A DNA stretch of 64,000 bases, taken from positions 62,001 through 126,000 of the forward strand of contig DATHEA010000006.1 of NCBI GenBank assembly GCA_035318745.1, written 5' to 3'. Shown one piece after another: positions 1-6,761 of this stretch. The position numbers and the translations under genes were made by a program. This DNA is from VRUE01 sp035318745. GTDB lineage: Bacteria > Actinomycetota > Thermoleophilia > Solirubrobacterales > 70-9. The notes under the pieces are model-generated. The model was given only the letters and a program-made list of their open reading frames with translations. It was not told the origin of the DNA and made no database searches. Within the stretch, counting starts at the first letter, position 1. Every line of letters starts with the position of its first letter.

Positions 1-37
1 CATTTTGGCCCATTCGAGCCGGATAGAGTGCGCCGGC

Positions 38-355
38 ATGGACATCCTTCGCAACCTCTTCGGCAACGTCACCAACGGGATCATCCGGCTCGCCGTTGCC
101 GCGGGCATCCTCTTCTGCGCCTATCTGTTCATCGTCAAGCCCGTCTTGAACACGACCGAGGAGGCCTTTCACTCATCCGGTCTCGACCAGATCGGCAAGA
201 CGCTGAACACCGTCAACGTCCAGGTTCAGCGGCAGATCCGGCACTCGTTCAAGCTGACCAAGTCGCAGGGCGGCAACCCGCAGCGCCTGATCCACTGCAT
301 CAAGCACGCGCACCAGGACGTCGGGAAGATCGAACGCTGTACTCGGCGCTTTTAG
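38..355 (+). CDS. short single-pass membrane protein, function unknown
   Basis: I do not recognise a family. From the ATG at 38 the product has 105 residues and begins MDILRNLFGNV. One hydrophobic stretch (about residues 12-33, containing AVAAGILFCAYLFIV) is followed by about 70 basic, polar residues, so it looks like a small protein anchored in the membrane by its N-terminus with a soluble tail. The frame stays open upstream to a TTG at 5, but the first 11 residues of that version look like untranslated leader. It faces the YhaM-like gene, with the two 3' ends 10 bp apart. The window begins just upstream, so an operon partner cannot be excluded. Confidence 0.6.
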   Translation: MDILRNLFGNVTNGIIRLAVAAGILFCAYLFIVKPVLNTTEEAFHSSGLDQIGKTLNTVNVQVQRQIRHSFKLTKSQGGNPQRLIHCIKHAHQDVGKIERCTRRF

Positions 356-365
356 CGGTAAAGCT

Positions 366-1421
366 TTAGGCGGCCTGGCGGGCGCCGAAGTAAGCCGAGC
401 CCGATAGAGCTCGGTCGAAGCTCGACCAGGACTCTCCGGCGGGCAGCTCGCGCTCGAGCCGGTCGAAGCTGCCAAGGCGGCCGCCGAGGTTGTCGATCAT
501 GTGAACGAGCACGGCCTCGCGGGTGGCCGGGACGACCGGGGAGCCGTGTTCGAGCGAGCCGTGGTGGCTGAGGATGATGTGCAGGACCGCCTGGGCCAGC
601 CCGGGGTCGAAGCCTGGAATCTCCTCTATCTCGCGACGCACGGTGTAGTAGCCGAGCGGGATCTCCCCCTGCAGCCGGCCGGCGTCGGTGAGGTCGATCG
701 CCAGCGGATCGTCGTTGTAGGCGACGGTCTTGCCGATGTCGTGCAGGAGCGCGCCGGCAACGGCGACCTCGCGGTCGATCCCGGGGAAGAAGTTGGCGGC
801 GGCGCTGACCGCCTGGGCGACGGAGACGGTGTGCTCGAGCAGGCCGTGGCGATATGCCTGGTGGTAGACCTTCGCCGCCGGCGCGTCGCGAAAGCGTGCC
901 CAGATCTCCGAGCGCTCGCCGAAGAAGCGGTCGAGCAGTTCGCGAAGTTGCGGCTCCTGCACGGTCTCCAGCAATTGGCGCAGCTTGCCCTCCAGATCCT
1001 CGAAGGAGACATCCGACTCGGCGGCGAGGTCGGCGGGGTCGTACTCGTCCGGGGAGGCCTCGCGCAGGCCGGAGAGCTTGATCTTCGGCCCCCAGCGATC
1101 GCTCATCTCGAAGACGCCGGCAACCTCGACGGCGGTCCCCGGCGCGGCTAGCGCGTAGAGCCCCTCGGCGTCCTCCCAGGCGACCGCCTCGGCGCCGCCG
1201 CTGGCGTCGCCGAGCGTCAGCCGCAGCCACGGCTCCCCGTTGCGCTTGCGGCGCAGCTCGCGCTGGCGCACGGCGTAGATGCCCTTCACCCGCTGGCCGT
1301 CCTCGAGCTCCCGCAGCGGAATGCGGGCGGTCAGCTGCGACGGCTCAGCAGGCTGCGCCAGCGCGCCGCCGGAGGTGTCGATCAGGGCCTCTTGGAACAT
1401 GGTTGGATCGAGCTGGTCCAT
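366..1421 (-). CDS. YhaM-like OB-fold/HD-domain 3'-5' exoribonuclease
   Basis: The 351-residue product has the YhaM architecture. An OB-type nucleic-acid-binding fold spans about residues 30-125 (IPLRELEDGQRVKGIY; LRLTLGDASG). An HD phosphohydrolase-type domain spans about 185-310, with HGLLEHTVSVAQ, the metal-binding LLHDIGK motif and a further ILSHHG motif. YhaM proteins degrade RNA or DNA from the 3' end in the cytoplasm, using metal ions held by the HD residues. Length and domain order match the family (about 310-350 residues). The ATG at 1421 is chosen because the OB domain begins about 30 residues later. It lies downstream of the crcB pair on the same strand with a 58-bp gap. Substrate preference cannot be read from sequence. 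Confidence 0.8.
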   Translation of the reverse strand: MDQLDPTMFQEALIDTSGGALAQPAEPSQLTARIPLRELEDGQRVKGIYAVRQRELRRKRNGEPWLRLTLGDASGGAEAVAWEDAEGLYALAAPGTAVEVAGVFEMSDRWGPKIKLSGLREASPDEYDPADLAAESDVSFEDLEGKLRQLLETVQEPQLRELLDRFFGERSEIWARFRDAPAAKVYHQAYRHGLLEHTVSVAQAVSAAANFFPGIDREVAVAGALLHDIGKTVAYNDDPLAIDLTDAGRLQGEIPLGYYTVRREIEEIPGFDPGLAQAVLHIILSHHGSLEHGSPVVPATREAVLVHMIDNLGGRLGSFDRLERELPAGESWSSFDRALSGSAYFGARQAA

Positions 1422-1479
1422 CTATTTCCAAGTTAGAGCGAGAGGCGGACGGCGCAGACGCAATCTTTCCGGGCACTTG

Positions 1480-1845
1480 CTACAGAACGGTGCCGAGCCA
1501 GTGGCCAAGGGCCACCGCGGCGAAGCCGGCCAACAGCGAGAGACCGAGGTTGAGCCAGACGAGGTGGGTGTGGCCGGCCTCGGCGAGCCGGTGCGAGTCG
1601 AGGATCCAGGTGGAGAAGGTGGTGAAGGAGCCGATGCCGCCGCCGGCGACGATCACCAGCGCCTCGCCTTCCAAGGCGACGCCAGCGACCAGTCCCAGCG
1701 CCAGCGCGCCGCCGATGTTGATCGCGAGGATGCCGTGCGGAAAGGGGTGGTCGGTGCGCGCGGTGACCGCGGTGTCGATCAGGTATCGAGCCGCGGCCGC
1801 GGTGCCGCCGAGCAATCCGACGGCGATCCAGGCGAGCGCGCTCAC
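1480..1845 (-). CDS. crcB: CrcB/Fluc fluoride channel subunit (second of pair)
   Basis: A 121-residue membrane protein with four predicted helices and the Fluc signature: an early GGTAAAARYL segment, NIGGALALG and GIGSFTTFSTW. Fluc channels are dual-topology dimers that export fluoride across the inner membrane; in many Gram-positive bacteria they are encoded as two homologous genes whose products form a heterodimer. This copy overlaps the upstream crcB by 4 bp (ATGA at 1842-1845), so the two are translationally coupled and probably form such a heterodimer. The fluoride riboswitch upstream of the first copy should control both. Confidence 0.93.
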   Translation of the reverse strand: MSALAWIAVGLLGGTAAAARYLIDTAVTARTDHPFPHGILAINIGGALALGLVAGVALEGEALVIVAGGGIGSFTTFSTWILDSHRLAEAGHTHLVWLNLGLSLLAGFAAVALGHWLGTVL

Positions 1846-2243
1846 CCGGCTGGCTCCGGGCGGCGCTCCAACGCCATTCCGAGCCGGACGAAGACGAAGC
1901 CGGCGCCCAGGGTGGCCGCAACATAGGCGCTAGCGAGCCCCAAATGACCCCCGTCGACCATCTGGAACAGCTCCAGCTGCATGGTGGAAAAGGTCGTCAG
2001 CGTGCCGCAGATACCGGTGATGAGAAAGGGGTGGACGAGGCTGTCCTCGGGGTGGTCGCGGAGGCGGGCGACGAAGTAGCCGAGTAGCAGCGCGCCGGCC
2101 ATGTTGACGGCGAAGGTCGCCCACGGCCACCCGTCCGGTCCGTGCGGCGTCGCCTCAGACAGACCTACCCGCGCCAGCGCCCCGAGCACCCCGCCGACGT
2201 AGATCGCGGCCAGGCGGCGAAGGTCGAATCGCGTTGCTCGCAT
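1842..2243 (-). CDS. crcB: CrcB/Fluc fluoride channel subunit (first of pair)
   Basis: A 133-residue CrcB homolog with GGVLGALARVGL, FAVNMAGALLLGY and the conserved GICGTLTTFSTMQLE segment, followed by a last hydrophobic helix. It is the promoter-proximal partner of the overlapping crcB at 1480-1845. The leader contains a recognisable fluoride riboswitch (2274-2336), and GATAGGAGA lies about 8 nt before the ATG at 2243, a good ribosome binding site. The product is an inner-membrane fluoride exporter subunit. The residue differences between the two copies fit an obligate heterodimer, although this is not proven by sequence. Confidence 0.94.
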   Translation of the reverse strand: MRATRFDLRRLAAIYVGGVLGALARVGLSEATPHGPDGWPWATFAVNMAGALLLGYFVARLRDHPEDSLVHPFLITGICGTLTTFSTMQLELFQMVDGGHLGLASAYVAATLGAGFVFVRLGMALERRPEPAG

Positions 2244-2273
2244 TGCGCAGGTCTCCTATCAGCGTCGATGGAC

Positions 2274-2336
2274 GTGGTAGGGACCGTCAGCGGATCGAAC
2301 CGCGCTTATGAGGGAGCGAGCCCCATCGCTCGCCGC
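2274..2336 (-). promoter_or_regulatory. fluoride riboswitch (crcB motif)
   Basis: Read on the minus strand, this leader carries the crcB-motif landmarks in order. GAGCGATGGGGCTCGCTC forms the first hairpin with the GATG element. An AT-rich linker follows, then the hairpin CGCGG-ttcgat-CCG, then CTGACGGTCCCTACC, matching the conserved CUGAUGgCuCCUAC segment that makes the pseudoknot. It sits 31 nt upstream of the first crcB start. Fluoride binding to this aptamer normally turns on the downstream fluoride exporter. The assignment rests on motif order and the matching gene content. The expression platform was not modelled. Confidence 0.9.
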
Positions 2337-2377
2337 GAATTGTAGAGAGCGCCCCGCGCAGTCGTCGATGTTCGTTA

Positions 2378-2399
2378 TTCATTGATATTTATCAATGAA
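2378..2399. promoter_or_regulatory. probable ArsR operator palindrome
   Basis: TTCATTGAT and ATCAATGAA form a perfect 9-bp inverted repeat with a 4-nt spacer, 20 bp upstream of the arsR ATG. The TTGAT...ATCAA core is typical of ArsR/SmtB-family operators, and this is an AT-rich island in a GC-rich region. It probably mediates autoregulation of the arsR-aqp-arsC operon. Confidence 0.75.
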
Positions 2400-2419
2400 G
2401 TAGGTAGCGTCCCAACCGA

Positions 2420-2749
2420 ATGCCGGTCGACCTGCCCGTGATCGAGTGCTGCACTCCCCTGGCGGGATCCTCGCTCTCCGACGAGCGCGCGGCCGAGCTG
2501 GAGACAGTGATCAAGGCGCTCGCCGACCGCCACCGGCTGCGGATCGTCAACCTGCTGCTGCGGGCCGACGGGGAGCCCGTCTGCGTCTGCGAGGTGCAGC
2601 CGTTGCTCGGCCTCTCGCAAGGGACGGTCAGCCATCACCTCAAGCAGCTGGTCGAGGCCGGAATAGTGTCGCGTGAGACGCGCGGCACCTACAGCTACTT
2701 CAGCCTCGTGCCGGGAGCGCTCGACTCGGTGCGCGAGGTTTTCGCGTGA
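2420..2749 (+). CDS. arsR: ArsR-family arsenic-responsive repressor
   Basis: A 109-residue winged-helix repressor. The recognition region is LLGLSQGTVSHHLKQLVEAGIV, split here as LGLSQGTVSHHL and KQLVEAGIV, and is followed by the wing GTYSYFSLV. Candidate As(III) ligands are the N-terminal Cys10-Cys11 pair (ECC) and Cys55/Cys57 (CVC). This resembles the corynebacterial ArsR site, which uses an N-terminal Cys pair plus one Cys near residue 55, rather than the plasmid-type CVCDL site alone. It is the first gene of the arsenic operon, has a palindromic operator 20 bp upstream, and overlaps the aquaporin gene by 4 bp. It should dissociate from DNA on binding arsenite or antimonite. Confidence 0.9.
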   Translation: MPVDLPVIECCTPLAGSSLSDERAAELETVIKALADRHRLRIVNLLLRADGEPVCVCEVQPLLGLSQGTVSHHLKQLVEAGIVSRETRGTYSYFSLVPGALDSVREVFA

Positions 2750-3480
2750 ACGGCCGCCCCAACCTGCTGCGGCGCTCCGCCGCCGAGGGGATCGGCGCCT
2801 TCGCCCTGGTCTTCGCCGGTTGCGGCGCGATCGTCACCGACGCCGTCCATGCCGGCACGCTGGGCGCCGTCGGCGTCTCGCTCGTCTTCGGCCTGGTGAT
2901 CATGGCGATGGTCTACGCCACCGGCCACCTCTCCGGCGCACATCTCAACCCGGCGGTGACGCTGGCCTTCGCCCTCACCCGCCACTTCCCGGGCCGTGAG
3001 GCACTCGCCTACATCGCGGCCCAGCTGCTCGGCGCGCTCGCGGCGGCGGCGCTGCTGCTTGCCGTCTGGCCCAGCGAGCCGGCCTCGCTCGGCGCCACCG
3101 TGCCCAGCGTCGGCGCCGGCAGCGCCCTCGTCTACGAGACGGTGCTGACCGCCTTCCTGATGTTCGTGATCATGGCCGTGGCGACCGACACCCGTGCCGT
3201 CGGCGCCGGCGCGGCGATCGCAATTGGCGGCACGGTGGGCCTCGACGCCCTCTTCGGCGGCGCGATCACCGGCGCCTCGATGAACCCGGCCCGCTCGCTC
3301 GGCCCCGGCCTCGTCTCGGGCGAACTGCACGACATCTGGATCTACCTCGTCGCCCCGATCGCCGGCGCCGCAATAGGTGCACTCGCCTACCAGCTGATCC
3401 GCGGCGACGCATCTCTCCGTCGACGGGCCGAAAACGTGCCTATATCTCCCGAAATCGGCCCGCCGGCCGAGGAGGCCTGA
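2746..3480 (+). CDS. aqpS: MIP-family aquaglyceroporin of the arsenic operon (AqpS-like)
   Basis: A 244-residue integral membrane channel with both NPA motifs of the MIP family (GAHLNPAVT and GASMNPARS) and six hydrophobic segments. The GTG start overlaps the arsR stop. In Sinorhizobium meliloti an aquaglyceroporin (AqpS) in the same position between arsR and arsC lets the arsenite made by ArsC flow out of the cell down its gradient, replacing an ArsB or Acr3 pump. The same order and the absence of any arsenite pump gene next door suggest that role here. The C-terminal tail (about 25 residues) is hydrophilic. Water or glycerol transport cannot be excluded from sequence. Confidence 0.88.
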   Translation: MNGRPNLLRRSAAEGIGAFALVFAGCGAIVTDAVHAGTLGAVGVSLVFGLVIMAMVYATGHLSGAHLNPAVTLAFALTRHFPGREALAYIAAQLLGALAAAALLLAVWPSEPASLGATVPSVGAGSALVYETVLTAFLMFVIMAVATDTRAVGAGAAIAIGGTVGLDALFGGAITGASMNPARSLGPGLVSGELHDIWIYLVAPIAGAAIGALAYQLIRGDASLRRRAENVPISPEIGPPAEEA

Positions 3481-3869
3481 TGGCACGCGTCCTCTTCGTC
3501 TGCCTCCACAACGCCGGCCGCTCGCAGATCAGCGAGGCGCTGTTCGAGCGCGCCGCCGGCGGCCGTCACGAGGCCCGCTCGGCCGGCACCACTCCCGGCG
3601 ATCGCGTCCACCCTGAGGTGGTCGAGGCGATGGCCGAGCTCGGCATCGACCTGTCCAAGCGCATCCCCCGCAAGCTCGATCGCGAGGACTCCGAGTGGGC
3701 CGACGTGGTGGTGACGATGGGCTGCGGCGACGAGTGCCCCTACATCCCCGGCAAGCGCTACCTCGACTGGGACCTGCCCGACCCCAAAGGCCGCCCCCTG
3801 AAGGAGGTCCGCGCCACCCGCGACGAGATCGATCGCAGGGTCGTCGAGCTTGCTACCGAGCTGGGGTAG
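3480..3869 (+). CDS. arsC: arsenate reductase, low-molecular-weight phosphatase fold
   Basis: A 129-residue protein with the LMW-PTP active-site loop CLHNAGRS (nucleophile Cys8, Arg14) near the N-terminus and the catalytic acid region DWDLPDP (Asp101). Cys82 and Cys86 lie in MGCGDECP, which could provide resolving cysteines. The donor (thioredoxin or mycothiol) cannot be settled from sequence, since the spacing differs from the Staphylococcus Cys82/Cys89 pair. The enzyme reduces cytosolic arsenate to arsenite, which would leave through the adjacent aquaporin. Its ATG shares one base with the aquaporin stop, so the three genes form one operon. Confidence 0.92.
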   Translation: MARVLFVCLHNAGRSQISEALFERAAGGRHEARSAGTTPGDRVHPEVVEAMAELGIDLSKRIPRKLDREDSEWADVVVTMGCGDECPYIPGKRYLDWDLPDPKGRPLKEVRATRDEIDRRVVELATELG

Positions 3870-3875
3870 CCGGAG

Positions 3876-4886
3876 CTATTTCTTCGATTTGTCTTTGGAT
3901 TCTTCGTCGTCGACGCCGATGAGCTCTCCGCCCCGTTTGTCGACGAAACGCGTGAAGAGCTGCTGCGAGAAGCCGAAGATCACCGCGTAGCTGAGGAACA
4001 GGGACTCCGAGCGGGAGCTCGCCGGCCCGATCAATAGATCGGACTGGATAAAGAGGACGCCCGCCAGCGCGGTCGCGGCACCGGCGACCGGCTTCAGCAA
4101 GATCTGCCAGATCCGGGGGTCGTATCGAGAGGGTGGCGTAACGGTTTTCGCCAAGCCAAAGGCGATCGCCAGCAAGCCACCGACGGCGCCGACCAGCGCC
4201 ACGAGCGCGACGTCCGACCGATCGGAATCCGATCCGTCTATGCAATGGGCGACGCCGTTGTCGTCTTCGGCGGAGCAGAGTGTGGCGAATCCCGGGTCGA
4301 GCGCATGCCAGGCCGCCAGCACGCAAACCAGGCCGCCGAGCATAGCGGTGACCACGATCAGGTTGTTGCGAAACGTTCGCAGGTTCGAGTAGCGATCGCT
4401 GTTGGCGACGATCACGGCCCTATAGATCTGTTCGATCAGGGTTAGATCGAGCTGCGTGTTCTTCTTTTCGAGATCTTCGAGCTCTTTTTCGTAGCTGCTT
4501 CGCTTCTCGCTTTTGTCCATCGCCCCTTGGAGCCAGGCGAGCAGCCAGGGCAGATTTGCCTTGACGGCCTCGTCGTCCTCAAGCCGCACGAGCCTTACTT
4601 CGGCTTCGTGGATGGCTTCCCACGCGGTGGTGATCGTCTCGCCGGTCCACCAGGACGTCAGTCCGTCCCAGAAGGATTGCTCTTCGTCGAGCGCCCCCTG
4701 CGCTTTGTCGAGGCTGGCCTTGACGACCGCCTTGGCCGCTTTTCGCGGCTCGTCGACCGGAGTCGTGGAGGCACCTGCGCCGTCATGCTGCTCGACGGCG
4801 TCGAGCCGATTGGTCATTTCGTCGATGCGGGCTCCGACTTCGGTCCGCCAGATGCTGCGCCGCCATATCGAGGATCTGTTCGCCAT
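3876..4886 (-). CDS. membrane protein with coiled-coil N-terminal half, function unknown
   Basis: A 336-residue protein not assigned to a family. The N-terminal half (to about residue 165) is hydrophilic, rich in Glu/Lys/Asp and probably helical or coiled-coil (SYEKELEDLEKKN). Four hydrophobic segments follow, at about 175-195, 225-245, 262-282 and 290-305. The loop between the first two contains two cysteines that could form a disulfide if extracytoplasmic (LCSAEDDNG and HCIDGSD). The tail is charged (DDEESKDKSKK). The ATG at 4886 has AAGGA five bases upstream. It converges with arsC with a 6-bp gap and is not obviously part of the arsenic operon. No catalytic motif is visible. Confidence 0.75.
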   Translation of the reverse strand: MANRSSIWRRSIWRTEVGARIDEMTNRLDAVEQHDGAGASTTPVDEPRKAAKAVVKASLDKAQGALDEEQSFWDGLTSWWTGETITTAWEAIHEAEVRLVRLEDDEAVKANLPWLLAWLQGAMDKSEKRSSYEKELEDLEKKNTQLDLTLIEQIYRAVIVANSDRYSNLRTFRNNLIVVTAMLGGLVCVLAAWHALDPGFATLCSAEDDNGVAHCIDGSDSDRSDVALVALVGAVGGLLAIAFGLAKTVTPPSRYDPRIWQILLKPVAGAATALAGVLFIQSDLLIGPASSRSESLFLSYAVIFGFSQQLFTRFVDKRGGELIGVDDEESKDKSKK

Positions 4887-5001
4887 TCGTTCCTTAGTCA
4901 GCGATCAACATAGACGAACTACTCGTCTTTCGTTGTGTTCACCGGATCGATGACCTCGGCGACAAGCCTGCCGCGCGCTTCTCTGGCAGAGTCCCTGCGC
5001 G

Positions 5002-5871
5002 ATGAAGCTCTGTCGATTTGCTTCGGTCGGCGGCGACCCGGCGCTGGGCGTCGTCCTGGATGAGGAGATCGCCGAACTCTCCGCGGCTGACGCACCCCCC
5101 GAACCGGCCACCGCGCTCGACCGGGTCGGTCGGGACGGATTGGCAAAGCTGGCGGAGAACGCGTCGCGGCACCCGCTCTCCGAGGTCCAGCTGCTGGCAC
5201 CGGCGTCCCCCCGCAAGTACCTGGCAATCGCGCTCAACTACCGCGACCACATCGCCGAGATGGGGATGGAGGCGCCCGAGGTGCCGGTCTTCTTCAACAA
5301 GCAGGTCACCTGCGTGGTCGGGCCGGGCGCCGACGTCCACATGCCGAAGGTGTCGACCTTCCTCGACTACGAGGCCGAGCTGGCGATCGTGATCGGCAAG
5401 CGCTGCCGCCATGTGCCGGTCGAGCGAGCGCACGAGGTCATCGCCGGCTACACCTGCGCCAACGACGTCAGCGTGCGCGACTGGCAGGGGCGGGCGCAGA
5501 CGATGACGATCGGCAAGTCCTTCGACACCCACGGGCCGCTCGGCCCCTGGCTGGTCACCGCCGATGAGCTGGGCGATCCGAACGACCTCGCGATCCGCTG
5601 CACCGTCAACGATGAGCTGCGTCAGGACGCGCGCACCAGCGAGATGGTCTTCGACTGCTTCCAGCAGGTCTCCCACCTCTCCGAAGCCTTCACGCTGGAG
5701 CCGGGCGACGTGATCGCCACCGGCACCCCGTCCGGAGTCGGCCTCGGCCGCCAGCCGATTAGCGAGAGCCTGCTCCACGTCGGCGACACCGTGCGGGTCG
5801 AGATCGAGGGCATCGGCGAGCTGGTCAACACCGTGGTCGAGGAGCCGGACGGGTTCCTCGCCGGCGAGTAG
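5002..5871 (+). CDS. fumarylacetoacetate hydrolase (FAH) family protein
   Basis: A 289-residue protein with a short N-terminal region and the FAH catalytic fold from about residue 70. Metal and active-site motifs are visible: LNYRDHIAEMG, the acidic metal-ligand region FLDYEAELAIVIGK, GYTCANDVSVRDWQ, KSFDTHGPLGPW and TGTPSGVG. Family members hydrolyse or decarboxylate acylpyruvates and related products of aromatic-compound breakdown, or act as oxaloacetate tautomerase or decarboxylase; the substrate cannot be told here. An alpha/beta hydrolase follows 8 bp downstream, so the two may act in the same catabolic route. Confidence 0.9.
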   Translation: MKLCRFASVGGDPALGVVLDEEIAELSAADAPPEPATALDRVGRDGLAKLAENASRHPLSEVQLLAPASPRKYLAIALNYRDHIAEMGMEAPEVPVFFNKQVTCVVGPGADVHMPKVSTFLDYEAELAIVIGKRCRHVPVERAHEVIAGYTCANDVSVRDWQGRAQTMTIGKSFDTHGPLGPWLVTADELGDPNDLAIRCTVNDELRQDARTSEMVFDCFQQVSHLSEAFTLEPGDVIATGTPSGVGLGRQPISESLLHVGDTVRVEIEGIGELVNTVVEEPDGFLAGE

Positions 5872-5879
5872 GAGCCCTG

Positions 5880-6761
5880 GTGCTGACCGAGCGAGTGCTG
5901 GGCTGGCGCAATAACGGTGCGATCGAGGAGGTGCTCGGTCGCAAGCTATTCGTCCGCCGCCGCGGCGGCGCCGACGGGGTCCTGCTGCTCTTCCTGCACG
6001 GCTTTCCCTCCAGTTCCTACGACTGGCGGCCGCTCTTCGAGCTGCGCCCGGCCAGCGAGGCGACGCTGGCCTTCGACTTCCTCGGTTTTGGCCTCTCCGA
6101 GAAGCCGCGCGACCACACCTACACGCTCGCCTGGCAGGCCGACGCGGCAGAAGAGCTGGTGCGCCGCGCCGGCTCGCCGGCGGTCTTCGTCGTCGGCCAC
6201 GACATGGGCACCTCGGTCGCCACCGAGCTGATGGCACGCGACCTGCGCGGCGAGCTGGGGATGAGGGTGACCGGAGCGATGCTCTTCAACGGCAGCATGC
6301 TGCTGCACCTGGCCAAGCCGACGCTCGGCCAGCAGTTGCTGCGCAGCCGGCTCGGGCCGGTCTTCGCGCGACTGACCAGCGAGCGCAGCTTCCGCGCCCA
6401 GTTCTCGCGCGTCTTCTCTCCGCGGCACCCGCTCAGCGCCGAGGAGGCAGCCGACCAGTGGTCGCTGCTCACCCACGAGGATGGTCAGCGCATCGCCCAC
6501 CTGACGATCAACTACATGGCCGAGCGCGCTCGCTTCACCGACCGCTGGCACGGCGCGATCCGCGACTGGCCGGGCCCGCTCACCCTGGCCTGGGGCATGC
6601 TCGATCCCGTCGCCCGCACGGAGGTATTGAACGGCCTGCGCGAGTTGCGACCCGGCGTCGAGACGATCGAGCTGCCCGACGCGGCCCACTACCCGCAGAT
6701 CGAACAGCCCGAGCTGATCTCAGCGGCGCTGGACGCCGCGCTCACCGCGTCGGAAGGCTGA
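5880..6761 (+). CDS. alpha/beta hydrolase, epoxide hydrolase/haloalkane dehalogenase type
   Basis: A 293-residue alpha/beta-hydrolase. The oxyanion motif is HGFPSSSYDW. The nucleophile elbow is GHDMGTS, with Asp rather than Ser, and the C-terminal His lies in DAAHYPQIE. An Asp nucleophile marks the epoxide hydrolase and haloalkane dehalogenase branch rather than esterases. The GTG at 5880 lies 8 bp after the FAH-family gene, with GGAG upstream inside the gap. The two probably form one transcript. Its 3' end overlaps the end of the opposing CocE-like gene by 20 bp. Confidence 0.85.
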   Translation: MLTERVLGWRNNGAIEEVLGRKLFVRRRGGADGVLLLFLHGFPSSSYDWRPLFELRPASEATLAFDFLGFGLSEKPRDHTYTLAWQADAAEELVRRAGSPAVFVVGHDMGTSVATELMARDLRGELGMRVTGAMLFNGSMLLHLAKPTLGQQLLRSRLGPVFARLTSERSFRAQFSRVFSPRHPLSAEEAADQWSLLTHEDGQRIAHLTINYMAERARFTDRWHGAIRDWPGPLTLAWGMLDPVARTEVLNGLRELRPGVETIELPDAAHYPQIEQPELISAALDAALTASEG

